NCBI RefSeq assembly: GCF_020400825.1
Contig: NZ_JAINVH010000022.1
Span: 1-64,000 of the forward strand
Source of the DNA: Streptomyces sp. HPF1205
Lineage (GTDB): Bacteria > Actinomycetota > Actinomycetes > Streptomycetales > Streptomycetaceae
Length of the DNA: 64,000 nt
Reading direction: 5' to 3'
Position 1 is the stretch's first letter. The number at the start of each line of letters is the position of its first letter. The position numbers and the translations under genes are program-made. Under the pieces are notes generated by a model, which was not told the DNA's origin, searched no databases, and worked only from the letters and a program-made list of their open reading frames with translations. Positions 44,382 to 53,934 of this stretch are shown piece by piece.

Positions 44382-46142
44382 ATGAGGATGCGGAGAAGAA
44401 GGCTGAGAGCGTGGTTCGCGGGAGTGGCGGCGGCCGCGGTCGTGCCGGCGGCGTGCGCGCTGACCGGGGTGCCGGGGGCGGACGCGGCCACGGCGTCGAC
44501 CTGCGACGTGCAGTACCAGGTGACCAATGACTGGGGTGGCGGCGCCACGGTGAACGTCGTGGTGACCAACGACACCGCGAGCGCCGTGAACGGCTGGACG
44601 GTGGCCTGGAGTTTCCCCGGCGGCCAGACCGTCACTGACATGTGGAACGCCACCAGGACCCAAAGTGGTGCCGCCTTGACGGCCACCAACGTCGATTACG
44701 ACGCGGTCATTCCGGCCGGCGGAGGCAGCGTCACCTTCGGTTTCAACGTCGGCTACAGCGGATCGGATCCGGCTCCGACCGCCTTCACCCTCAACGGCAC
44801 ACCGTGCGGCGGAAGCACGCCGACGCCCACACCGACCGGCACCACCCCGACACCCACCCCGACGCCGACGGTTACCGGCGGCGCCCCAGCGGGCAATCTT
44901 GCGCTGCACCGGCCGGTGACGGCCTCGTCGAGCGAGGGCACTGGGCTCACCGCGGACATGGCCGTTGACGGTGACGCGGGCACCCGCTGGTCCAGCTCGT
45001 ACTCCGATCCCCAATGGATCCAGGTGGACCTGGGTGCGGTCTACCCGGTCAGCCAAGTGGTCCTGCGCTGGGAGACGGCTTACGCTCGTGCGTACCGGAT
45101 CCAGACCTCGGCCGACGGCACCACGTGGAGCGACGTTTACACCACGACCACCGGGGCCGGCGGCATCGAGACGCTGAACGTGACCGGCAGCGGCCGCTAC
45201 GTACGCATGTACGGCACGGCGCGCGGTACGAGCTGGGGCTACTCGCTGTACGAGTTCGAGGTGTACGCGGTGCCGCCCAAAGGGTCGGACTGCGGTCAGG
45301 TGCCGGCCGACCCGAACGCCGATTCCAAGGCCCGCAACCTGCTGTGCTACCTCAAGACGCACGCCTACGTCAGCGGGCAGACCGACGCCGCCGACTCCGA
45401 CAAGGTCCAGGCGCTCACCGGCCGTTACCCGGCGATCACCGCGTTCGACTTCATGGAGTACACCAACGGCCAGATCCAGACCCAGAGCGTCATCGACTGG
45501 TACAACGCCCACCACGGCATCGTGGCCTTCCAGTGGCACTGGTACTGCCCCCACGGCGGCAACTACGCGGCGCCGTGCGACTTCCAGCCCGACCTGTCCA
45601 ACCCGTCATCCAAGCTCTACCAGGACATCGACCTGATCGTGGCGCAGCTCAAGAAGCTGGGTGACGCCGGCATCCCGGTCCTGTTCCGTCCCCTGCACGA
45701 GAGCAACAACGACTACATGTGGTGGACGAAGAAGGGACCGGACGCCTACAAGCAGCTGTGGCGCCTGATCCACCAGCGCGCGCAACTGGCCGGCGTGCAC
45801 AACGTGCTGTGGGTCTTCAACGGCATGGCCAGTGGTCAGAGCACGGCGCTGTCCGCCTGGTACCCCGGAGACTCCTATGCCGACCTGGTGACCTCCGACT
45901 ACTTCCAGAGCCCGAGCGACTACGGCATCTGCGCCTCCGTCGGCACCGGCAAGACCGCCGCGGTCGCCGAGACCTTCAGCCCGCTCGACGCGGCATCGGA
46001 TCCGGCCTGGTCGTACTTCGTCGTATGGGCCTCCCGGGACTGGGCGGGCAGCGGCAAGGACGTCCAGGGCCTGTGGAAGACCGCCATGGCCAACCCCAAG
46101 ACCATTTCCGTCGACCAGCTCCCCGACATGACGAAGTGGTGA
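44382..46142 (+). CDS. Secreted GH26 beta-mannanase with CBM2 and CBM32-like domains
   Basis: A 586-residue exoenzyme. After an Arg-rich signal peptide (to about residue 35) comes a CBM2 (CDVQYQVTNDWGGG to about 142), a Pro/Thr linker, a discoidin/CBM32-like domain (about 170-300) and a GH26 catalytic domain (about 305-586). Acid/base Glu440 lies in FRPLHESNN and nucleophile Glu530 in AVAETFS. It should cleave internal beta-1,4 bonds of mannan or glucomannan outside the cell. AGGAGG precedes the ATG. A second mannanase gene follows 119 bases downstream. Confidence 0.94.
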   Translation: MRMRRRRLRAWFAGVAAAAVVPAACALTGVPGADAATASTCDVQYQVTNDWGGGATVNVVVTNDTASAVNGWTVAWSFPGGQTVTDMWNATRTQSGAALTATNVDYDAVIPAGGGSVTFGFNVGYSGSDPAPTAFTLNGTPCGGSTPTPTPTGTTPTPTPTPTVTGGAPAGNLALHRPVTASSSEGTGLTADMAVDGDAGTRWSSSYSDPQWIQVDLGAVYPVSQVVLRWETAYARAYRIQTSADGTTWSDVYTTTTGAGGIETLNVTGSGRYVRMYGTARGTSWGYSLYEFEVYAVPPKGSDCGQVPADPNADSKARNLLCYLKTHAYVSGQTDAADSDKVQALTGRYPAITAFDFMEYTNGQIQTQSVIDWYNAHHGIVAFQWHWYCPHGGNYAAPCDFQPDLSNPSSKLYQDIDLIVAQLKKLGDAGIPVLFRPLHESNNDYMWWTKKGPDAYKQLWRLIHQRAQLAGVHNVLWVFNGMASGQSTALSAWYPGDSYADLVTSDYFQSPSDYGICASVGTGKTAAVAETFSPLDAASDPAWSYFVVWASRDWAGSGKDVQGLWKTAMANPKTISVDQLPDMTKW

Positions 46143-46261
46143 GTCCGCCCACCCGTTCCTGATCACCCGCTCGGCGGCCGGTGGTGCGGGCCGGCCGGGC
46201 CGGGCGGGGCACCCTCACAGGCCGGCCCGCACCTTCCCCCCCACGTACGGGAGTTCACAAC

Positions 46262-47548
46262 ATGCCAAGACCAACGTCGTCAGCCGTACGCTCAGCCGTC
46301 GCCGTCGTCCTCACGGGCCTGATCGCGTTGCTGGTCCAGATCGCCGGACCGGTCGGCGCCGCCCGCGCCGCGACCGCCGGCCTCCATGTCAGCAACGGAC
46401 GCGTCGTCGAAGGCGACGGCGCCGACTTCGTCATGCGCGGAGTCAGCCACGCCTACGTGTGGTACCCGAACCAGACCACCGCCATCGGCGACATCGCCGC
46501 CAAGGGGGCCAACACCGTCCGCGTGGTCCTCGGCGGTGGCAACCGCTGGACCAGGACGGACGCCTCCCAGGTCGCCTCCCTCATCGCCCAGTGCAAGCAG
46601 AGCCACGTCATCTGCGTGCTGGAGGACCACGACACCACCGGATACGGCGAGGACGGCGCAGCCGCCTCCCTCGACCAGGCGGTGGCCTATTGGAAGAGCG
46701 TCAAAAGCGCCCTCGACGGCCAGGAAGCCTATGTGGTCATCAATATCGGCAACGAGCCTTGGGGCAACAACAACTACGGCCAGTGGACCGCCGCCACCGA
46801 GAGCGCCGTCTCCCAGATGCGTGCGGCGGGATTCCACCAGGCCCTCATGGTCGACGGCCCCAACTGGGGCCAGGACTGGTCCGGCACCATGAAGAACAAC
46901 GCCGCGTCGGTGTTCGCCTCCGACCCCGACCGCAACACCATCTTCTCCGTCCACATGTACGGCGTCTACAACACCGCCGACAAGGTCACCAACTACCTCA
47001 ACGCGTATGTCAACGCCCACCTGCCCGTGGTCGTCGGGGAGTTCGGCTACCAGCACACCGACGGCGACGTCGACGAGGACACCATCATGGCCACCGCCCA
47101 GTCCCGCGGGCTGGGATACCTCGGCTGGTCGTGGAGCGGCAACAGCTCCGACGTCGCCTACCTCGACATGGCCGGCGGCTTCGACCCCGGCTCCCTCACC
47201 TGGTGGGGCAACCGCATCTTCTACGGCGCCAACGGCATCGCGTCCACCGCCAGGACCGCGACCGTCTACGGCGGCAGCGGCGGCTCGAACCCCGGCACGG
47301 CGCCCAACGGCTACCCCTACTGCCTCAACGGCAGCGCGACGGACCCGGACGGGGACGGCTGGGGCTGGGAGAACAACCAGTCCTGCGTCGTGCGCGGCGG
47401 CCCCGCCGACGGCGCGGCCGACCCGGGCACCGCGCCCAACGGCTACCCCTACTGCCTCAACGGCAGCGCGACGGACCCGGACGGGGACGGCTGGGGCTGG
47501 GAGAACAACCGCTCCTGCGTCGTGCGCGGCGGCCCCGCGGACCATTGA
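46262..47548 (+). CDS. Secreted GH5 beta-mannanase with two CBM10 modules
   Basis: A 428-residue exoenzyme. A signal peptide is followed by a GH5 domain of the mannanase subfamily type (starting LHVSNGRVVEGDGADFVMRG). Acid/base Glu165 is in NIGNEPWG and nucleophile Glu260 in VVGEFGY. Two nearly identical CBM10-like modules end the protein (GYPYCLNGSATDPDGDGWGW). The ATG follows GGGAG. With the neighbouring GH26 enzyme it would degrade mannans, perhaps differing in preference for substituted or crystalline regions. Confidence 0.94.
   Translation: MPRPTSSAVRSAVAVVLTGLIALLVQIAGPVGAARAATAGLHVSNGRVVEGDGADFVMRGVSHAYVWYPNQTTAIGDIAAKGANTVRVVLGGGNRWTRTDASQVASLIAQCKQSHVICVLEDHDTTGYGEDGAAASLDQAVAYWKSVKSALDGQEAYVVINIGNEPWGNNNYGQWTAATESAVSQMRAAGFHQALMVDGPNWGQDWSGTMKNNAASVFASDPDRNTIFSVHMYGVYNTADKVTNYLNAYVNAHLPVVVGEFGYQHTDGDVDEDTIMATAQSRGLGYLGWSWSGNSSDVAYLDMAGGFDPGSLTWWGNRIFYGANGIASTARTATVYGGSGGSNPGTAPNGYPYCLNGSATDPDGDGWGWENNQSCVVRGGPADGAADPGTAPNGYPYCLNGSATDPDGDGWGWENNRSCVVRGGPADH
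47294..47542 (+). repeat. 117-base direct repeat encoding duplicated CBM10
   Basis: 47294-47410 and 47426-47542 differ at only a few positions, showing a recent duplication or gene conversion of the binding module. Confidence 0.9.
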
Positions 47549-47565
47549 GCAGCGCACCCGGGATC

Positions 47566-47583
47566 GCCGCGGGGAGCCGCGGC
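47566..47583 (+). terminator. Small hairpin after mannanase gene
   Basis: GCCGCGG-GGAG-CCGCGGC forms a 7-base stem 17 bases after the stop. No T-run follows. Confidence 0.45.
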
Positions 47584-47810
47584 CTCCACCCGGTGGACAC
47601 CGGACGGAGCGGTCCGGCCCCCCGTCACCTCGTCGGCCACGAGAACGGGGGCACGGAGTCAGCCGGTGATCTCGCCGATCCGCCGACCCCGGTCCTCAGC
47701 GGCTTCGACCCCGCGGAAGTGCGCGCACGTGCACCGCTGCTGACGGGGCATTCGACCGTAGGGGCGGTGGAAGCGGTACGCCGTGAGACGGCGGTGAAGG
47801 AGGAGGCACG

Positions 47811-48125
47811 GTGACTCGTGGGGACGTGATGTGGCTGCTGGCCGCCGTCGCGGTGGTGGCCGTGGTCTCGGCTGTGATCGTCCTGCGACTCCTGCGGCGT
47901 CTGCTGCGCGCGAGGCGGCTGCTCGAAGCGGCCGGGGTGCGGCCGTCCACCAAGCTGCTGGTGTGGGGCTCGATCGCCTACACGGTCTGGCCGGTGGACC
48001 TCCTGCCCGACCCCGTCTACCTGGACGACATCGGCTTCCTGCTGCTGGCTCTGCGGGCCGTGCACCGCGCCGGCGCCCGGATCCGCATCTCGCGCGGCGA
48101 GGCCGGGGGCAAGGCGGGCCGGTAG
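47811..48125 (+). CDS. DUF1232 (YkvA-type) small membrane protein
   Basis: A 104-residue protein with an N-terminal membrane segment and the DUF1232 core VWGSIAYTVWPVDLLPDPVY (the WPxDxxPD signature). The GTG is preceded by AAGGAGGAGG. Function unknown. Confidence 0.85.
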   Translation: MTRGDVMWLLAAVAVVAVVSAVIVLRLLRRLLRARRLLEAAGVRPSTKLLVWGSIAYTVWPVDLLPDPVYLDDIGFLLLALRAVHRAGARIRISRGEAGGKAGR

Positions 48126-48141
48126 GCGGGAAGCGGTGGAG

Positions 48142-48168
48142 GGCGGGCACCGGTGCCCGGTGCCCGCC
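48142..48168. terminator. Bidirectional terminator hairpin
   Basis: GGCGGGCACCGG-TGC-CCGGTGCCCGCC, a perfect 12-base stem between two convergent genes. Confidence 0.75.
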
Positions 48169-48257
48169 TCGCCGCCGGCCGGTCTCCCGGGTCGTCCGGT
48201 CCGGCTCAGGGGCCGGTGCCGGCCCGTGCCCGCCCGGCGGGACACGGGCCGGCAGCA

Positions 48258-48956
48258 CTAGCGAGAGGCGGGCGCGGACGGGGAGGAGGACGCCCGGCCG
48301 GGCGGGCCGAAGGTGACGTCGACCCGGGTGAAGCCGAGCGAGGCCAGCATGCCCTGCAGCATCGAGCGGGTGTTGGTCTCGGCGCGGGCCGTCAGCTCGG
48401 TCCGCCGGGCCGCGTCCTCGATCTTCTGCGAGGCCAGGATGCCCAGTTGCTGCATGTTGCCGGTGTCGCTGCCGAAGAAGTCGCCGACCCGGTCGAACAG
48501 GCCGCGCTCCTGGGAGACGACGTAGGAGCGCTTCGGGTCCAGGGAAGGCCGCTCCAGTGCCGCGTGCGGCAGCCTGATGGTGGCGGTTTTGCGGTCGTCG
48601 GACACCTGCACGGCGTCCTCGCCCACCGAGCCGAGGTCGACGTACGCGTCGACGCTGCCCGCCCCCACGTAGAGGGTCCGTTTGCCGTGCACGACGTCCG
48701 GCAGGTACTTGGCGTCCTTCTGCAGGTCGACGACCACCTCGAAGTTGCCGCTTGCCCCCTCGTAACGGTGCATGTCCTGGATCGACTTGAGCAGCACCGG
48801 CCCACTGCGGTCCTTGGTCCGCTCGGCGAACGGGTCGGGCAGCCCCGGCAGCAGATGGATGCGGCCGAACACCAGGACCAGTACCAGCAGTCCCGCTAAG
48901 GCGACCGCGATGCGCGCCCACCAGGGCGTCCGTCTCACTTCGATTTGCGCGCTCAT
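48258..48956 (-). CDS. DUF4230 membrane-anchored protein
   Basis: A 232-residue protein with one N-terminal transmembrane helix (ARIAVALAGLLVLVLVFG) and an extracellular DUF4230 domain (LLKSIQDMHRYEGASGNFEV, ATIRLPHAAL). The ATG follows GAGGAGGT. Members are widespread in Gram-positives without known function. Divergent from the YihY-family gene over a region with 13-base repeats. Confidence 0.82.
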   Translation of the reverse strand: MSAQIEVRRTPWWARIAVALAGLLVLVLVFGRIHLLPGLPDPFAERTKDRSGPVLLKSIQDMHRYEGASGNFEVVVDLQKDAKYLPDVVHGKRTLYVGAGSVDAYVDLGSVGEDAVQVSDDRKTATIRLPHAALERPSLDPKRSYVVSQERGLFDRVGDFFGSDTGNMQQLGILASQKIEDAARRTELTARAETNTRSMLQGMLASLGFTRVDVTFGPPGRASSSPSAPASR

Positions 48957-49002
48957 GACAGACCTCCTCGCTGCCTCGTCTGCCCAGCGGACGCCCGCGC
49001 AT

Positions 49003-49079
49003 GACGTCCGTGCGTGACGTCCGCGCCGGACGTCCGCGCGTGACCTCCGTGATGACGTCCGTGCGTGACCTCCGGGGGT
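49003..49079. repeat. Six imperfect 13-base direct repeats
   Basis: Units starting at 49003, 49016, 49029, 49042, 49054 and 49067 follow GACGTCCGYGCGT with small changes. They lie 47 bases upstream of the DUF4230 start and could be stacked binding sites, or a slippage product. Confidence 0.75.
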
Positions 49080-49196
49080 CCCGTGCGGGCCGAATACCCC
49101 GATCTGGCAAACGATGCGCCGTACGAGGGCTGAATCCGGCGGCGGGCGGGCACAAGCCCGGCGGCGGCAGAGCGTCCCGCGGCAGGGCTGGAGGGA

Positions 49197-50495
49197 ATGA
49201 AGGTGGCGACTGACGGGCTGTCCGGCGGGCGGGGGAAGTACGGCCGGAAGAGGGGCGGCAGGTACGGCACGCGCGGCCGCACGGCGGCGGACACCGCGGG
49301 GGACGCGGCAGCCGGGGTGGCACGGGACCCGGCGGGGGGTACGGCGGGCAGCCCGGCCCGGGGCCGGCCGCAAGGCGCCGCGACGGGTGCGGCCGCAGAG
49401 CAGGCAAAGGAGGGCGGCCCGGCCGGCGGGCGCAAGGACCGCGCCGGCGACCGGCCGCCCGCCGCCGGCCGGGACGCACAGGCCGGCGGCGGGCGCGGGC
49501 GGGGCCTCACCGCCGGGTTCCGCCGCGTCCGCACACTGGTACGGGCGATCGCCGCGGCCTGGGACAAGGACGCGACCGAACGGGCCGCCGCACTGACCTA
49601 CTACGCGGTCCTGGCCCTGTTCCCCTCCCTGCTGCTGACGCTGTCCGTGGTCGGGCTGACGGGCAGCCCCGACGGCAGCGGGGTGCCCGGCGGGCTGGAG
49701 GTCCTGATGCCGCGGCAGTCCCGCCCCCTGGTGGCGGACACGCTGCGGCAGATGGCCCAGGACGTCTCGGCGACCACGTCGCTCGCCGCGCTCAGCGGGG
49801 TCGGCGCGGCCTGGGCCGCCTGCAGTTACGCGGCGGTCTTCCGGCGGGCCCTGCACCACATCCACGGTGTGGAGGACCACCGGCCCGCGTGGCGTACGGC
49901 GCCGCGCGTCGTGCTCACCGCCCTCATGCTGCTGGTCCTCCTGGTGGCCAGCACGGTCTGCGTGGTCGTCAGCGGGCAGCTCGCCCACCGGGTCGGCGAC
50001 CTGCTGCACCTGGGCGGCGCGGTGGTGTCGGCCTGGCGGTCGCTGCGCTGGCCCGTGCTGCTGGTCGTGGCCGCGGTGTCCGTGCTGATCCTGTTCCGCT
50101 CCGGGCCGCGCGGGACCCGCGGCCTGCGGGCGGTGGCGCCCGGCGGCGCCGTCGCGGTCGGGCTGTGGCTCCTCACCTCGGCCGGGTTCGCGGCCTACAG
50201 CGCCCGGATGGGAACGTACAACCGGCTCTACGGGCCGCTGTCCGGGGCGGTGGCCTTCCTGGTGTGGCTGTGGCTCACCAACCTGGCGCTCATCATCGGC
50301 GCGCACTACAACGCCGAGCGCTTCCGCCTGCTGGCAGCCGGGGAGCCGGCAGGCGGCGGGGAGGAGTCGCAGCCGGGGGCGGATACCGGACCGGACCGGC
50401 GTGCGTCGCGCCGCAGGGCGCCGGTCTCCCCTCCCGCGTCGGCCGCCGCGTCCGCGGGGCGGCGTACGCGCTCGCGGCGGCGGTCCGGCGGATAG
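49197..50495 (+). CDS. YihY/virulence-factor-BrkB family membrane protein
   Basis: A 432-residue protein. Residues about 1-105 form a Gly/Arg/Ala-rich, probably disordered cytoplasmic tail. The YihY core starts at WDKDATERAAALTYYAVLAL and shows six hydrophobic segments, ending with FLVWLWLTNLALIIGAHYNAE. The C-terminal tail is again basic. Formerly called RNase BN, the family is now seen as membrane proteins of uncertain role. The ATG follows GGAGGGA. Confidence 0.88.
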   Translation: MKVATDGLSGGRGKYGRKRGGRYGTRGRTAADTAGDAAAGVARDPAGGTAGSPARGRPQGAATGAAAEQAKEGGPAGGRKDRAGDRPPAAGRDAQAGGGRGRGLTAGFRRVRTLVRAIAAAWDKDATERAAALTYYAVLALFPSLLLTLSVVGLTGSPDGSGVPGGLEVLMPRQSRPLVADTLRQMAQDVSATTSLAALSGVGAAWAACSYAAVFRRALHHIHGVEDHRPAWRTAPRVVLTALMLLVLLVASTVCVVVSGQLAHRVGDLLHLGGAVVSAWRSLRWPVLLVVAAVSVLILFRSGPRGTRGLRAVAPGGAVAVGLWLLTSAGFAAYSARMGTYNRLYGPLSGAVAFLVWLWLTNLALIIGAHYNAERFRLLAAGEPAGGGEESQPGADTGPDRRASRRRAPVSPPASAAASAGRRTRSRRRSGG

Positions 50496-50553
50496 GACGC
50501 CGACGGGGCCGACCCGCCATCGGCCCGCTCCCGCCGCGGGGGCCGGTGGCCCG

Positions 50554-50596
50554 GGGGCCGCACACCCCGCCCATGCCGCGCGGGGTGTGCGGCCCC
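50554..50596. terminator. Bidirectional terminator hairpin
   Basis: GGGGCCGCACACCCCGC pairs perfectly over 17 bases with its complement after a 9-base loop, between convergent genes. Confidence 0.8.
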
Positions 50597-50610
50597 GCCG
50601 CTGCCGCCGG

Positions 50611-50793
50611 CTACCGGCCGGTGTGCCGGTAGCCGAAGGGCCCGGGCAGGTCCGCGGACGTGGTGCGGCGGCCAGTGGTCGACCAGGTCCGGTGTGCTCC
50701 CTTGCGTCCGAGGGTGAGGGACAGGGACTTGCGGTTCACGTTGATCCGCACACCGGGCAGGATGCGGAAGGACTTACGGAACGTCACGGGCAT
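50611..50793 (-). CDS. DUF4236 small protein
   Basis: A 60-residue basic protein with the DUF4236 pattern FRKSFRILPGVRINVNRKSL and GRKGAHRTWSTTG. GGGAGG precedes the ATG. Full length for the family; function unknown. The 277 bases upstream to the GH42 gene hold nothing recognised. Confidence 0.85.
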   Translation of the reverse strand: MPVTFRKSFRILPGVRINVNRKSLSLTLGRKGAHRTWSTTGRRTTSADLPGPFGYRHTGR

Positions 50794-51070
50794 GATGCCT
50801 CCCAGGGTCTGTTGGGTAGGCGTGTGCCCCCGTCCCGGCCCCGTATCCGTGAGCCGGGCACGCGGGCCGCCGCGGCGAACGGCACGGGGGCCAGGGAAAG
50901 CCGGCGGAACGTGGTCGTCGGCGTCCCGCCCGCGCCCGGCGTCCCGCCCGCGCCCGGCGCCCCAGCCCCGCACCCGGTTTCGAGAACGGTTCCGACCGGG
51001 CAGGGCCGCGAGCGGCGACCCCCCGGGCGGTGGCGGCTGTGCTGCCGGACAGCCTCGGGTAAGTCCGGGT

Positions 51071-53083
51071 TCAGCCCGCGGTACCCGATCGCACGACCCG
51101 CACCTCGCCGGCCGGCACGCGCAGTTCGCCGCCGACCGCTTCGTCGGTGAGCATCTCACGGCCCAGGGCCGCGACGACCGCCGTGTCGTCGGCGTGGTTG
51201 ATGAAGAAGGTGAAGGTCTCCTCCTCGTTGCGCCGTACGAGCACCTCGACGCCCCTCGGCACGTCCGCGACGCCGGCGGGATCCACCAGCGAACGTGCCA
51301 GTGCGAGCAGCGCGTCACTGTCGAGGCCGGCCGACACGTAGACCGCCCGGCCCCCGGCCCCCAGGGAACGCGAGGTGATCGCCGGACGCCCGCCGAGGTG
51401 GCCCCCGGCGTACCGGGCGATCACCTCGGCATCGTGGACGCGGACGAGTTCGGTCCACTCCGTGCCGGACCACCCGTTGTCGAGGGTGAACGTCTCGCCC
51501 TCCTGCAATGGCCGGAACTCCTCGCACGACGCGCCCAGCAGCTCACGAAAGGCCCCGGGATACCCGCCGAGCCGCACCTGATCGTGCTCGTCGACGACTC
51601 CCGAGAGGAAGCCCACCGCGACCGTGCCGCCCGCCTCGGCGAAAGCGCTCACGCGTGCCGCCGTGTCGTCGTCGGTCAAGAAGAGTGCCGGCACGACGAG
51701 TACCTCGTACCCCGTGTAGTCGGACCAGGGCGGGAGGACCTCGATGCTCTGGTTCAGCCGCCAGAACGCGTGATGCCAGTCCCGGACGATGCGCCCGTAG
51801 GCGAGGTGGTTGTTCGGTTTGACTCCCTTGGACATCGCCCAGCCCGCCTCGTCGTCGAAGACGATGCCGATACGGGCCCGGGGAGCGCGTGAGCCCATGA
51901 CCGGCGCCAGGCGGCGCAGGTACCGGCCCAGCGTGCACACGTCGCGGTAGAGCTCGCTGTCCTCGCCGGCGTGGGGAACCATTGCCGAGTGGAACTGCTC
52001 CGCGCCGGCCCGGGAGGCGCGCCATTGGAAGAACAGGACGCCGTCGGCGCCGTGCCCGACGTGGCTCAGGCTGTTGCGGATCAGCTCGCCCGGCGTCTTG
52101 GCGCGGTTGCGCGGCTGCCAGGAGACGGCGCTGGTCGAGTGCTCCATGAGCAGCCATGGACGGCGCTGCGTCGTCATCGCCCGCATGCGGTCTCCGGAGA
52201 AGGCGACGTCCTGCTCGGGAACCGGGTCGGACGAACGTGTGTAGTGGTCGTTGGCCACGATGTCCATGTGCGGCGCCCACCGCGGATAGTCCACGACATC
52301 GGGTTCGGCGCCCACCATGAAGTTCGTCGTGACGGGGAGTTCGGGTGTGACACTCTTGAGTACGTCACGTTCGGCGAGGTAGTGGGCCAGCAGTTCGTCC
52401 GAGGAGAAGCGGTCGAAGTCCAGGACGAGGGACGGATTCTTCATGTCGTTGCCGCGCGGCGGGATGATGTGGGCGAAGTCGCGGTAGGTGTGGCCCCAGA
52501 AGGCCGTTCCCCATGCCTTGTTCAAGGCGTCGAGAGTCCCGTACTTGCGTCGGAGCCAGTCCCGGAAGGCCGCTGCCGACGTGTCGCAGTGACAGCGACC
52601 GTTGCCGCCTCCCAATTCGTTGCTGACGTGCCACATCACGACGTGGTCACGGTGACCGTAGCGGTCGGCGAGCGCGCGGACGATGCGCAGCGCGTAGGTG
52701 CGGAACACCGGGCTGCTCGGGCACCAGCCGAGCCGGGCGCCGGGCCAGTGCGGTTGCATGTCGTGGTCGAGGGGGCGGATCCCGGGGTGTGCGGCCAGCA
52801 GCCAGCCCGGAGGTGCGGCCGTCGGGGTGGCGAGGTCGATGGCGATGCCGGCCTCTCCCAGGAGGTCGACGATCTCGTCCAGCCAGTCCCAGTGGAACTC
52901 TCCGTCCGCGACTTCCACCAGGCCCCAGGAGAAGATGCCGAGTGATACGAGGTTCACGCCGGCCTGGGACATCAGGCGGACGTCCTCCCGCCACACGTCC
53001 TTGTCCCACTGCTCGGGGTTGTAGTCGGCACCGTAGCTCAGCCCGCGTGTGGGCCAGGCCTTGTCGGCGTGGGACCAGGTCAT
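51071..53083 (-). CDS. Intracellular GH42 beta-galactosidase
   Basis: A 670-residue enzyme without signal peptide. The GH42 start LSYGADYNPEQW, acid/base Glu156 (HVSNELGGG) and nucleophile Glu314 (LLMEHSTSAVSW) are visible, with the trimerisation and C-terminal beta domains after about residue 390. The Cys pair in GNGRCHCDTS may bind zinc. It would release terminal beta-galactose from imported oligosaccharides. Its ATG overlaps the permease stop by 4 bases, so it is the last gene of the importer operon. Confidence 0.95.
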   Translation of the reverse strand: MTWSHADKAWPTRGLSYGADYNPEQWDKDVWREDVRLMSQAGVNLVSLGIFSWGLVEVADGEFHWDWLDEIVDLLGEAGIAIDLATPTAAPPGWLLAAHPGIRPLDHDMQPHWPGARLGWCPSSPVFRTYALRIVRALADRYGHRDHVVMWHVSNELGGGNGRCHCDTSAAAFRDWLRRKYGTLDALNKAWGTAFWGHTYRDFAHIIPPRGNDMKNPSLVLDFDRFSSDELLAHYLAERDVLKSVTPELPVTTNFMVGAEPDVVDYPRWAPHMDIVANDHYTRSSDPVPEQDVAFSGDRMRAMTTQRRPWLLMEHSTSAVSWQPRNRAKTPGELIRNSLSHVGHGADGVLFFQWRASRAGAEQFHSAMVPHAGEDSELYRDVCTLGRYLRRLAPVMGSRAPRARIGIVFDDEAGWAMSKGVKPNNHLAYGRIVRDWHHAFWRLNQSIEVLPPWSDYTGYEVLVVPALFLTDDDTAARVSAFAEAGGTVAVGFLSGVVDEHDQVRLGGYPGAFRELLGASCEEFRPLQEGETFTLDNGWSGTEWTELVRVHDAEVIARYAGGHLGGRPAITSRSLGAGGRAVYVSAGLDSDALLALARSLVDPAGVADVPRGVEVLVRRNEEETFTFFINHADDTAVVAALGREMLTDEAVGGELRVPAGEVRVVRSGTAG

Positions 53084-53934
53084 CCTTTGACTCCTCCGGC
53101 GATGAGGTCGAGGCGCCAGAACCGTTGCAGGAACAGCACCAGGGCGATGAGGGGAATGATCGCGAGCGCGGCGCCCACGATGGCGAGCGTGTAGAGGGAG
53201 GGCGAGCCGGCGCCGCGCTCCAGCAGGGAGTTCAACCCGACCGTGAGGGGGAAGGTCCGGGTGTCGGAGAGCATGATGTACGGCAGCAGGAAGTTGTTCC
53301 AGATTCCCACGAACTGCAGCAGGAACACCGTCACCATGCCCGGCCCCATGAGAGGGAGCACGACGCTGCGGAAGATCCGCCACTCGCTCGCTCCGTCGAT
53401 CCGCGCGGCTTCGAGCATCTGCGTCGGTATGGCGCTCGCGGCGTACACACGGCACAGGTAGATGCCGAAGGGGCTGAGGATGCTCGGCAGCAGCACCGAC
53501 CACCGTGTGCCGGCCAGATGCAGGTCCGACAGCAGCAGGTATTGCGGTACCGCGAGGGTGATCCCGGGGATGAGCAGCCCTGCGAGGATCGCGGCGAAGA
53601 AGATTCGGCCGCCGCGGAACGGGAACTTCGCCAGTGCGTAGCCTGCGGAGGCCGACACGAGCGTCGACAGCACGCCGCCCACGCCCGCGTACACCAGTGA
53701 GTTCCACGCCCACAGGCCGTAGGCACCGTCGTCGAAGGACCACAGGTCGCGGAGGTTGCGGATCAGGCCGGTTCCGGGAGCGAAGGTGAACGAGTCGAAC
53801 AGCTCGCCCGGTGCCTTGGTGGCGGCTACGAACACCCAGGCCACCGGCAGGAGGGTGTAGAAGGCGCCTGCCAGGATGATGAGCGTGGGGACGATCCTGG
53901 TCCGTTCGCGGGGTGAGTGGTCGCTGGTGCTCAT
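53080..53934 (-). CDS. ABC sugar transporter permease (MalG/CUT1 type)
   Basis: A 284-residue permease with six predicted helices and the EAA loop EAARIDGASEWRIFRSVVLP that contacts the ATPase. The start at 53934 overlaps the upstream permease stop as ATGA; an in-frame ATG at 53946 is less likely. No ATPase gene is present, as usual in Streptomyces, where the shared MsiK ATPase normally serves CUT1 importers. Confidence 0.93.
   Translation of the reverse strand: MSTSDHSPRERTRIVPTLIILAGAFYTLLPVAWVFVAATKAPGELFDSFTFAPGTGLIRNLRDLWSFDDGAYGLWAWNSLVYAGVGGVLSTLVSASAGYALAKFPFRGGRIFFAAILAGLLIPGITLAVPQYLLLSDLHLAGTRWSVLLPSILSPFGIYLCRVYAASAIPTQMLEAARIDGASEWRIFRSVVLPLMGPGMVTVFLLQFVGIWNNFLLPYIMLSDTRTFPLTVGLNSLLERGAGSPSLYTLAIVGAALAIIPLIALVLFLQRFWRLDLIAGGVKG

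Noticed and set aside
44159-44530. Plus-strand frame before the GH26 gene as a small membrane protein
   Set aside because: It overlaps the GH26 signal sequence in another frame, lacks a ribosome-binding site and shows no similarity; the area is better explained as promoter.
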